In this document: one piece after another, positions 35,135-42,187 of the stretch
Numbering within the stretch: position 1 is the first letter of the stretch
Layout of the letters: each line of letters opens with the position of its first letter
Assembly (NCBI GenBank): GCA_016178055.1
Contig: JACOUC010000017.1
Span: forward strand, 1-64,000
Reading direction: 5' to 3'
From: Chlamydiota bacterium
GTDB lineage: Bacteria; Auribacterota; JACPWU01
DNA length: 64,000 nt
The notes under the pieces: generated by a model
Databases searched by the model: none
What the model saw: only the letters and a program-made list of their open reading frames with translations
Told to the model about the DNA's origin: nothing
Translations under genes and position numbers: made by a program

Positions 35135-37267
35135 ATGGGTCAAATTGATTTTCTTTTTGGAATTCATAATCACCAGCCTGTTGGAAACTTCGAGTGGGTT
35201 TTTGAAGAGGCCATTAGTCAATGTTATCAACCACTCCTCGAAGTTTTGAGCCGCCATCCTAAAGTTCGCCTCTCGATCCATCACACAGGCCCTTTGCTCG
35301 AATGGATCGAGGAACACCGTCCCGATTATTTTGAAAAACTTAAAAATCTGTTAAATCGGAATCAGGTTGAGTTAATGGGCGGGGCTTTTTACGAGCCCCT
35401 TATTGCAACACTCCCTGAGCGAGATGCCATTGGCCAAATTCAGATGATGACCCAATATCTCATGGAAAAATTTGGTGTAAAACCTAAAGGCATGTGGCTG
35501 GCCGAACGAGTTTGGGAACCCCAACTGGCATCGATTATTAAAGAAGCTGGAATGGAATATACGCTGTTAGATGACACCCACTTCTATTATGCGGGTCTTC
35601 AGGAAAAGGACATGTTTGGCTACTACACCACAGAAGATAAAGGGAAAACCTTATCCATTTTTCCAATTAATAAAAATTTGAGATATCTTATTCCCTTCAA
35701 TATCCCTGAAAAAGCCATTGAATTCCTTGGGAGTATTGCAAGCGATCATCCAGGAAGGGGAGTCACATTAGGCGATGATGGAGAGAAGTTTGGACTTTGG
35801 CCAGGGACTCACCATTGGGTTTATGAAGAACGCTATTTAGAGCGCTTATTCACCCTCCTTGAAGAAAATGCCCATTGGATCAAAATGGAAACCTTTAGTG
35901 AGTATTTGGCCAACAATTCTTCTCAGGGAAGAATCTATCTTCCCAATGCCTCTTACGAAGAAATGATGGAGTGGTCTCTTCCAACTCAAGCCCAGAAACT
36001 CTATGAATCAAGTATCCATGAATTAAAATCTTCAGGAAAATATGAAGCATTAAAACCCTTTTTGCGAGGAGGCTTTTGGAGAAATTTCTTTTCGAAATAT
36101 CCCGAAAGCAACCTCATGCACAAAAAAATGATCTATGTCAGCGAGCAAGTTTCCAAACTCTCCGATTCTTCTAAAAATAAAAAATTAGCCCAAAAAGAAT
36201 TATGGAAAGGTCAATGCAATTGCCCTTACTGGCACGGCCTCTTTGGCGGACTCTATCTGAACTATCTTCGTCATGCCAATTATACCCATCTCATCAAGGC
36301 AGAAAAAATTGCACTCAACTCATTCAAAGATAAAATCCTGATCGATGAACGTGATTATGACTGCGATGGTAAAAATGAAATTCTCTTAACAGCAAACGAT
36401 TTAAATCTTTATTTAAAACCGGAATATGGCGGATCTATTTTTGAAATTGATTACCGTCCAAAAGATTTCAACCTCACCAATGTTTTAACCCGGCGAGAAG
36501 AAAGCTATCATGAGAAAATTGCTCTGGCCCAAAAAGCCCAACAGAATTCCTCCGGGGAACAACCTAAATCGATTCATGACTTATCCATTGCAAAAGAAGA
36601 AGGCCTTGAAAAAGTCTTGTTTTATGACTGGTACAGCCGCCACTCACTGATCGATCATTTTATTAAGCCAGGAACGACCCTCGAAGAATTTTATCAATGC
36701 TGCTATCGAGAGGAAGGGGATTTTGTCAACCAGCCTTATCAGGCAAGCTCTCTTGAAAAAAATACAAATTCTCTGTCGCTTACTCTCAAAAGGAATGGAC
36801 ATCTTTTTCGTGAGGGGAAAAACCCCATTCCTCTCTATGTGCAAAAAATAATTCAGTTGCAATCAAAATTAAGCAATAGGGTTTCACTCAACTATGAAAT
36901 TTGTTCTCTTCAAAATATCGAGACATGTTGGTTTGGGGTCGAATTTAATCTTACTCTCCTTGCTGGAAATGACAAGAAAAAATATTACCGATTCAACAGT
37001 CAATCACAAAATCGTTCTCCGTTGGGATTAAAAGGGGAGTTTGCGAAATCAAAATCATTAGAACTTGTGAACGAAGATGATGGCTTTATTACAAAAATAA
37101 CCTCTGATCAAGAAAGTCACCTCTGGTATTTTCCCTTAGAAACGATCTCACAGTCCGAAAGTGGGTTTGAAAGAACCTACCAAGGCTCCTCGATTCTTTT
37201 CTTGTGGAAACTTCAACTCACCGAAAATGCTGCAAAGAATCTTAAGCTGGAACTTGTAATAGAATAA
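35135..37267 (+). CDS. GH57 4-alpha-glucanotransferase-like enzyme
   Basis: This 710-aa GH57 protein resembles the Thermococcus litoralis 4-alpha-glucanotransferase. HNHQP (region 1), GGAFYEPLI (region 2), WLAERVWEPQL with the nucleophile Glu (region 3) and VTLGDDGEKFG with the acid/base Asp (region 4) are all present. A long C-terminal DUF1925/DUF1926-type beta domain follows. It would remodel alpha-1,4-glucan chains in the cytoplasm together with GlgA and the other GH57. No RBS precedes ATG 35135, because a heptamer array occupies that position. It ends 3 bp before the convergent higA stop. Confidence 0.9.
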   Translation: MGQIDFLFGIHNHQPVGNFEWVFEEAISQCYQPLLEVLSRHPKVRLSIHHTGPLLEWIEEHRPDYFEKLKNLLNRNQVELMGGAFYEPLIATLPERDAIGQIQMMTQYLMEKFGVKPKGMWLAERVWEPQLASIIKEAGMEYTLLDDTHFYYAGLQEKDMFGYYTTEDKGKTLSIFPINKNLRYLIPFNIPEKAIEFLGSIASDHPGRGVTLGDDGEKFGLWPGTHHWVYEERYLERLFTLLEENAHWIKMETFSEYLANNSSQGRIYLPNASYEEMMEWSLPTQAQKLYESSIHELKSSGKYEALKPFLRGGFWRNFFSKYPESNLMHKKMIYVSEQVSKLSDSSKNKKLAQKELWKGQCNCPYWHGLFGGLYLNYLRHANYTHLIKAEKIALNSFKDKILIDERDYDCDGKNEILLTANDLNLYLKPEYGGSIFEIDYRPKDFNLTNVLTRREESYHEKIALAQKAQQNSSGEQPKSIHDLSIAKEEGLEKVLFYDWYSRHSLIDHFIKPGTTLEEFYQCCYREEGDFVNQPYQASSLEKNTNSLSLTLKRNGHLFREGKNPIPLYVQKIIQLQSKLSNRVSLNYEICSLQNIETCWFGVEFNLTLLAGNDKKKYYRFNSQSQNRSPLGLKGEFAKSKSLELVNEDDGFITKITSDQESHLWYFPLETISQSESGFERTYQGSSILFLWKLQLTENAAKNLKLELVIE

Positions 37268-37269
37268 AC

Positions 37270-37572
37270 CTATCCAGCTTTTGCATATACCTTTACTTCA
37301 AATTCTAACCGGTTCCCAAGCTTATCAGCAGTAACATCTAAATCGTATTGTGCTTGTAACCCAAGCCAAAATTCCGCCGACACTCCAAAAAATTTTGCTA
37401 ACCTAAGGGCGGTATCTGCTGACACACTCCGTTTTCTAAGAACGATCTCATTTATTCTTCGTGCGGGGACGCCTACGGCAAGCGCAAGTCTATTCTGGCT
37501 AATACCCATAGGATTAAGAAATTCTTCTGAGAGAACTTCTCCCGGATGAACCGAATGTAATTTTCTTTTCAT
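37270..37572 (-). CDS. higA: HigA-type antitoxin (XRE family)
   Basis: This 100-aa protein opens with the HigA signature VHPGEVLSEEFLNPMGISQN, then a helix-turn-helix (NRLALAVGVPARRINEIV) and the typical SADTALRLAKFFGVSAEFWL ending. It neutralises the upstream toxin and represses the operon in known systems. It lies 9 bp downstream of higB, the toxin-first order characteristic of hig modules. Confidence 0.93.
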   Translation of the reverse strand: MKRKLHSVHPGEVLSEEFLNPMGISQNRLALAVGVPARRINEIVLRKRSVSADTALRLAKFFGVSAEFWLGLQAQYDLDVTADKLGNRLEFEVKVYAKAG

Positions 37573-37581
37573 AGTTTTCCT

Positions 37582-37863
37582 CTAATGATAGTCCGTTATT
37601 TCAACTTGATAAATATCTCCACCTTGCCACACGAAACAAATACGCCACTGATCATTAATTCTGATGCTCATTTGCCCTTCGCGATCACCTTTCAGTTTCT
37701 CCAGTCTGTTTGCTGGGGGAATCCGCAAGTCATTGATGTTCTTAGCGTTATTGATCATACGCAATTTTCTTAACGCAACTTGCTGTATATCTTGCGGCAG
37801 CTTATTTGATACTTCCCGAAGATAGACTTTTTCTGTATCCTTGTCTCTGAATGATTTTATCAT
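37582..37863 (-). CDS. higB: HigB-type mRNA interferase toxin (RelE superfamily)
   Basis: This 93-aa protein begins MIKSFRDKDTEKVYLRE, with central RKLRMINNAKNINDLRIPPA and terminal INDQWRICFVWQGGDIYQVE, all typical of HigB/RelE toxins that cleave mRNA at the ribosome. The start codon lacks an RBS. A TATAAT-like element on the minus strand ends only about a dozen bases before the ATG, so the message may be nearly leaderless. The -35-like element falls inside a heptamer-period array. Confidence 0.92.
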   Translation of the reverse strand: MIKSFRDKDTEKVYLREVSNKLPQDIQQVALRKLRMINNAKNINDLRIPPANRLEKLKGDREGQMSIRINDQWRICFVWQGGDIYQVEITDYH

Positions 37864-37874
37864 CTAATGAAAAG

Positions 37875-37901
37875 ATTATAACATAATACGTTAAACGTCA
37901 A
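37875..37901 (-). promoter_or_regulatory. Candidate higBA promoter overlapping a heptamer array
   Basis: On the minus strand, TTGACG (37901-37896) and TATAAT (37880-37875) are separated by 15 bp, short of the ideal 17. The -35-like hexamer is part of a 7-base repeat array (37883-37911). Confidence 0.4.
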
Positions 37902-37911
37902 ACGTTAAAAA
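37883..37911. repeat. Heptamer-period array between higBA and the Phd-PIN operon
   Basis: Units TAATACG, TTAAACG, TCAAACG and TTAAAAA step by 7 bases. This is a distinct family from the other arrays in the window. Confidence 0.55.
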
Positions 37912-37936
37912 AACTTGAGATGCATTTCCTTTTTTC

Positions 37937-37970
37937 TTGAAATGTCATTATAATGTACATTATAATGACA
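37937..37970 (+). promoter_or_regulatory. Phd-PIN promoter with a perfect 28-bp palindromic operator
   Basis: TTGAAA (37937-37942), an 18-bp spacer and TATAAT (37961-37966) form the promoter. Bases 37943-37970 are a perfect palindrome with half-site TGTCATTATAATGT. It covers the spacer and -10, as expected for antitoxin autorepression. Confidence 0.8.
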
Positions 37971-38013
37971 TCGTAATCATGCGTCCTATAACATGGATTT
38001 GAGAGGAGGCTTC

Positions 38014-38238
38014 GTGAGCACCGTAACCTTTACAGAGTTGAGAAATCATGCAAGAAAATATTTTGATCAGGTGGAACGAGGTGAAACATTCGAAATTTAC
38101 CGGCATGGGAAGCCTGTCGCCATTTTGCTGCCACCGGGTGATTCTTCAAAAGAGGGCTGGAAACGTGTCAGCCCGATGAAAATTTTTGGAGTCTCGTTGA
38201 GTCAAGCAATTCTTGCAGATCGTCAAAAGAGTTTATGA
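38014..38238 (+). CDS. Phd/YefM-family antitoxin
   Basis: This 74-aa protein starts at GTG 38014, five bases after GAGGAGG (38002-38008). The upstream ATG 37993 in frame lacks an RBS and is rejected. The sequence STVTFTELRNHARKYFDQVE, then FEIYRHGKPVAILLP, is the Phd/YefM DNA-binding and dimerisation fold; the C-terminal tail would wrap the toxin. The TGA overlaps the PIN-toxin ATG (ATGA), giving coupled translation. The 28-bp palindrome upstream is its likely operator. Confidence 0.9.
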   Translation: MSTVTFTELRNHARKYFDQVERGETFEIYRHGKPVAILLPPGDSSKEGWKRVSPMKIFGVSLSQAILADRQKSL

Positions 38239-38660
38239 TGCGCATTTTCTTTGATTCCTCGGCATTCGCAAAAAGATACATTGAGGAAATTGGATCAGAA
38301 AAAGTGTTGGATTTTTTCTCCGAGGCAGGTGAGACTATTGTAAGCGTCATCTGTCCGATAGAGATTCTTTCAGGATTAAATCGTTTAAGGCGGGAGAAAA
38401 AAATAACGGGTTTACAATACCACAAGCTTAAATCAGCAGTTGCAATGGATATAAAAAAAGCGACTGTTCTTGATATAGCTCCCAGCGTTGTTCAACAAGC
38501 CATAAGATGCCTGGAGACGTGCGTGATTCGCAGTTTGGATGCGATTCACCTGGGAACAGCTCTTGAAGCCTCATGCGACCTATTTGTAACTGCAGATCGT
38601 CGTCAATATAATGCAGGGCGACGGATTGGACTCAAAGTAGTGTTCATTGAGAAGAAATGA
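38235..38660 (+). CDS. PIN-domain ribonuclease toxin (VapC-like)
   Basis: This 141-aa protein has PIN-domain acidic residues in order: FFDSSAFAKRY (first Asp), SVICPIEILSGLNR (Glu), RSLDAIHLGTAL (Asp) and LFVTADRRQYNAG (final Asp). VapC-like enzymes cleave RNA, often tRNA or rRNA. Here it is paired with a Phd-type antitoxin instead of VapB, a common combination. The start overlaps the antitoxin stop by 4 bp. Confidence 0.92.
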   Translation: MMRIFFDSSAFAKRYIEEIGSEKVLDFFSEAGETIVSVICPIEILSGLNRLRREKKITGLQYHKLKSAVAMDIKKATVLDIAPSVVQQAIRCLETCVIRSLDAIHLGTALEASCDLFVTADRRQYNAGRRIGLKVVFIEKK

Positions 38661-38792
38661 CGTGCTTATCCTATGTAACTTTTTTTCATGGTTTTCCTCT
38701 AAAACTTGAAAATTGAAAAATTCTTGCATCAATCATATAATGAAACCAGTTTTGGAAACGATTTAAAATTAACTCATAAAAAGGAGGGTCAA

Positions 38793-39131
38793 ATGAAAAA
38801 GTTTGTATGGGCGCTATTAGCAACATGTGCACTTATCTCAGCCGGTTGTACTGAGACAGAGCAAGGTGCTGTGGGGGGTGCATTAGCAGGAGGAGCCGTA
38901 GGTGGTATCATTGGTCATCAATCCGGTCATACAGGTGAAGGTGCTGCAATCGGAGCCGCGGGCGGAGCCATCATCGGTGGACTCATTGGTCATTCTGAAG
39001 AAGAGAAAAAATCCCAACCCGCTCATCGTGTTCAAGTTTGTCCCCAAGGACATGAAGTTGATGTCACAGGATATTCTTCTGGAAGTCTCGTTCGATGTCC
39101 CATTGACAACAGTACTTTTACCGTTGAATAG
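38793..39131 (+). CDS. Glycine-zipper lipoprotein with C-terminal CxxGH/C motif
   Basis: This is a 112-aa precursor. Lipobox LISAGC (Cys19) follows a 15-residue hydrophobic signal, so it is a substrate for Lgt and LspA. A glycine-zipper segment (GAVGGALAGGAVGGIIGH and a second GAAGGAIIGGLIGH) resembles the rickettsial 17-kDa-antigen/OmpA-associated group that inserts in membranes. The C-terminal part VCPQGHEVDVTGYSSGSLVR, then CPIDNSTF, has a Cys-X-X-Gly-His...Cys pattern that could bind metal. ATG 38793 has AAGGAGGG upstream; an extension to 38706 is rejected. A RAYT element begins immediately after its TAG. Confidence 0.85.
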   Translation: MKKFVWALLATCALISAGCTETEQGAVGGALAGGAVGGIIGHQSGHTGEGAAIGAAGGAIIGGLIGHSEEEKKSQPAHRVQVCPQGHEVDVTGYSSGSLVRCPIDNSTFTVE

Positions 39132-40193
39132 GGGACGTTCATTGATATATTGATTCTAATATATCATTTTCAATTTTATTAAGTAAGTCCAGTTTTCGTG
39201 CCCTCTTAATCGCCAGACTTGCCGCGCTCTGGTTAAGATGTAACGCCTGTCCTAAGTTTGTTACGCTCTCGCCTAAATACTTTCGACCCATATATAGAAA
39301 AATATCCCTCGCCTCACGAGCACAGTGTTCTCTGGTTTCTAATATCGTTTGGCAGGGGACGTTATAATAGCGGCTTACATGACCCAAAAGCTCCTTGATG
39401 CTATTGATCTTGCATTCTTGCTGATCCAATGTGCCTGTCTTCTTGAGAACCTCCTCAACAAAGTTTCCTCCTCCAAGAATACGGTCATCGTACATTTCCT
39501 TCTCATCCTTTTTCCGTCTAAGAACCTCCTTTAATCCTCCAGCACTGCGAACGAGCCCTCCGCCTTCATAATCCTCTTTTGTGTCCAATCCAGAAGTCAC
39601 AAATTCTTTGTATCCCCGTAAACCTTCACGATTATTTTTACCAAAAAACCCCAGAATTTCATCTTTATCCTTAATAAGACCCTTTTCATTCCTGCAAATT
39701 TCTAAATGCCCAGTCCAGCGATATTGCTCTAAGTCTTGGAGATTGATGACGCCAGCTTTAACGGGGTTGAGATGGATATATCTGACTAGAGGGAGTAGAT
39801 ACTCATTTCTGTCACACAAGACTGATTTGTATCGGTTCTGGAATAAATGTCCTGATCGTTTATGAATAATGTTGTAATAGACTGCGTAACCTGTCAGAAG
39901 ACTACTCATCAACTCTGCCAGAGGGGTTTGGCCTGTCTGAAGCAATAAATGAAAGTGATTCCCCATAATGCACCAGGCATAGCATTGAATGCTAAATCTA
40001 CGTAAATTATTACTTACTCGTTCATGGAACTTCGATTTGAGAAGATCATCGTTAAAGATAAACTTCTTTTCAATACCGCGTCCCATGACGTGGTGAAGAG
40101 CTCCTGGATAATCGAGTCTTGCTTGGCGTGGCATGACGTAAGCCTAGAGTAGGTGGAGAGATAAGTCAATATTAATATATCAATGAACGTCCC
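39132..40193 (-). mobile_element. RAYT transposase element with 20-bp inverted ends
   Basis: Perfect 20-bp inverted repeats bound the element: GGGACGTTCATTGATATATT (39132-39151) and its complement at 40174-40193. The left end starts on the base after the lipoprotein stop codon. The transposase stop codon (39139-39141) lies inside the left repeat. No target-site duplication is evident, as expected for HUH-type transposition. Confidence 0.8.
39139..40134 (-). CDS. REP-associated tyrosine transposase (RAYT, IS200/Y1 type)
   Basis: This 331-aa protein opens MPRQARLDYPGALHHVMGRG, the usual RAYT start. The HUH motif is GNHFHLLL, and the catalytic Tyr is in LVRYIHLNPVKAG. A long C-terminal extension (about 225-331) ends in a DnaA-domain-IV-like helix-turn-helix (YLGESVTNLGQALHLNQSAA), typical of the longer RAYTs. 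It nicks and joins single-stranded DNA at hairpins and probably recognises the palindromic ends. I see no REP copies with the same 20-bp end elsewhere in the window. Confidence 0.93.
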   Translation of the reverse strand: MPRQARLDYPGALHHVMGRGIEKKFIFNDDLLKSKFHERVSNNLRRFSIQCYAWCIMGNHFHLLLQTGQTPLAELMSSLLTGYAVYYNIIHKRSGHLFQNRYKSVLCDRNEYLLPLVRYIHLNPVKAGVINLQDLEQYRWTGHLEICRNEKGLIKDKDEILGFFGKNNREGLRGYKEFVTSGLDTKEDYEGGGLVRSAGGLKEVLRRKKDEKEMYDDRILGGGNFVEEVLKKTGTLDQQECKINSIKELLGHVSRYYNVPCQTILETREHCAREARDIFLYMGRKYLGESVTNLGQALHLNQSAASLAIKRARKLDLLNKIENDILESIYQ

Positions 40194-40258
40194 TTGTTTT
40201 CTTATAGAAATGTTGTATGTTGGTATGTAGGGGTTTAGTATCCCGATCTAGGTGGAAA

Positions 40259-40762
40259 ATGAATTGTCCAGGGCCTGAGATTCCATTGACGGATGAGGAC
40301 CTCTATGGAGAGGAGAACAAGGTTGAGGAGGCCACTGAAGAGTTTATTTTGTTTCAACTCGGCCAGGAGTGGTACGCTGTTCCTGTTAGTGCAGTGGTAG
40401 AAATTGTTCGAGTAGGGCAAATAACCTCTTTGCCGTCGGCACCCATTCATATTATCGGAATCACCAGTCTTCGAGGAAACATTATTTCTATAACAGACCC
40501 CAAGCGTCTCTTGGGTCTTCAGGCAGTCCCGTTAACCCATAAAAATCGCATCATTGTTATTCAAATGCAAGATGAGCGCACGGGACTCCTTGTTGATGAA
40601 GTGTCTGCGGTTATGAACATTCCTGTCAGTAGTCTTGAGCCGCCCCTTGAGACATTGACTCCTGCGCAAACAGAATTCATTCAATTTACCTGTCATTGGC
40701 AAAAGCATTTGATGGCTATCCTTAAAGTTGAAAAATTATTATCACGGGAGGGGAAAAAATGA
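40259..40762 (+). CDS. cheW: CheW-like chemosensory coupling protein
   Basis: This protein of about 167 aa has a CheW fold (EEFILFQLGQEWYAVPVSAV, then VEIVRV; GITSLRGNIISITDPKRLLG; TGLLVDEVSAVMNIP). It links the receptor to CheA. ATG 40259 with AGGTGG upstream is preferred over the in-frame start at 40217. It is the first gene of the chemosensory cluster and overlaps the receptor gene by 4 bp. Its N-terminus carries an acidic extension of about 30 residues. Confidence 0.92.
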   Translation: MNCPGPEIPLTDEDLYGEENKVEEATEEFILFQLGQEWYAVPVSAVVEIVRVGQITSLPSAPIHIIGITSLRGNIISITDPKRLLGLQAVPLTHKNRIIVIQMQDERTGLLVDEVSAVMNIPVSSLEPPLETLTPAQTEFIQFTCHWQKHLMAILKVEKLLSREGKK

Positions 40763-42159
40763 ATCCTTTAAAGAAAATTACTTTAGGACAAAAACTGATG
40801 TGGGGAGGTGGAATGATTGTTCTTCTTCTCATCATGATCGTATTAATGGTTTATCATGAAATGAATGTGCTCGACGACTATGTCAATGAAGAAAAAATGT
40901 CTTCCAAGGTTCTTAATAAAGCAATTTTATTAAGTGCCGAACAGCAAAAACTGGATAAAATAGTTTTGCAATACGCCTCTTTTTCTGATCCAAAACTGGT
41001 CGAAGAAATGAATAAAAGGTGGACCCGCAACGATGAATATCGAAGAGATTTAGGAGAATGGACTCGACTGCCGGAGGTGATTCAAGCACTCAACGCCTAT
41101 GAAAGACTCATCGGGCCGTTGAAGGAATCCCAGAAAGCATTCACAGCTGCCATCGACGCAAAGGTAAACCCAGAAGAGATTCACACAATGCTTGCTGAAC
41201 GTGGCAAGCTGGAAGAAGAAGCACAGGCCTATCTTAATACTGTTGTCAACATTGAAAACAATGCAAATGATAGAGCGATGGATGAGGGTAAACAGCATCG
41301 AGACGCTCTCAAGAAAAAAATTTATCTTTTTATTGGCATCACATTATTACTCGCTTCAGTTCTTTTAATCGTTCTTTTCTTGACCACAGTTCCTGTGATG
41401 CGAGAAGCAATGACTCAAATTGCCTTTTCAACGAATCAATTACAAATCACAGCTCAGGAGCAATCCTCTGGGGCGACCGAGCAATCATCCACCATAGCAG
41501 AGGTTACCTCCACGATGGAAGAGCTTGCCCAGACGGCGAGTCGGATTGCGACAAATGCCCAGACATTGGCTCATGCGGTTGATGCCTCTTTAAAGGGCAT
41601 GCAGTTGATCAATGAAAAAGTGGATGCAATGGCAAAAAGAATGATGAGCTTGGGAGAAAAGTCTCAGTCTATTGGTAATATCACCAAGATCATTGATGAA
41701 CTTGCAGGGCAGGCTAATCTCCTTGCGCTCAATGCATCCATTGAAGCAGCAAGAGCTGGAGAAGGGGGTCGAGCCTTTGCGATCGTGGCCTCCGAGGTTC
41801 GAAAACTTGCTGAACGCTCGAATGAATCAACCCAAGATATTCGAAATCTTATTACTGAGATTCAAGGAGAAACCAATGCAGTGATCATGGGGGTTGAAGA
41901 CTCGACCAAGACAGCAGCGAAGGGGTTAGAGCAAATTAATCAAACCGTTTCTGTGATTAAAGAAATAACGCTAGCAACTCAGCAGCAGAAATCAGCGAGT
42001 GATCAGATTACCCAAGCGATGCGCAACATTGATGAGGTCGTGAAACAATTTGCTACTTCGAGTAAACAGACTGCCGCTGCGGTAGAACAATTGAATCGTC
42101 TCTCTGGACAGGTAAAAGTCATGGTTGGAGGATTTAAAGGGAATTACAGAGGAATGTGA
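40759..42159 (+). CDS. Methyl-accepting chemotaxis protein
   Basis: This 466-aa receptor has TM1 at about 14-31, a helical (four-helix-bundle-like) periplasmic sensor of about 155 residues, TM2 at about 189-211 and a cytoplasmic signalling domain. The hairpin tip is conserved (IDELAGQANLLALNASIEAA, then RAGEGGRAFAIVASEVRKLA). No recognisable HAMP domain separates TM2 from the signalling helices, and no C-terminal CheR-binding pentapeptide is present (it ends GNYRGM). Ligand is unknown. It lies between cheW and cheA. Confidence 0.92.
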   Translation: MNPLKKITLGQKLMWGGGMIVLLLIMIVLMVYHEMNVLDDYVNEEKMSSKVLNKAILLSAEQQKLDKIVLQYASFSDPKLVEEMNKRWTRNDEYRRDLGEWTRLPEVIQALNAYERLIGPLKESQKAFTAAIDAKVNPEEIHTMLAERGKLEEEAQAYLNTVVNIENNANDRAMDEGKQHRDALKKKIYLFIGITLLLASVLLIVLFLTTVPVMREAMTQIAFSTNQLQITAQEQSSGATEQSSTIAEVTSTMEELAQTASRIATNAQTLAHAVDASLKGMQLINEKVDAMAKRMMSLGEKSQSIGNITKIIDELAGQANLLALNASIEAARAGEGGRAFAIVASEVRKLAERSNESTQDIRNLITEIQGETNAVIMGVEDSTKTAAKGLEQINQTVSVIKEITLATQQQKSASDQITQAMRNIDEVVKQFATSSKQTAAAVEQLNRLSGQVKVMVGGFKGNYRGM

Positions 42160-42187
42160 TACGCGTGTAACGAGGTATGTGTAAAGT

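Noticed and set aside
34981-35140. Classical rho-independent terminator between the GH57 genes
   Set aside because: The stem is AT-rich and made of repeat units without a GC-rich stem plus U-tract; it may still terminate, but it is better described as an inverted heptamer array.
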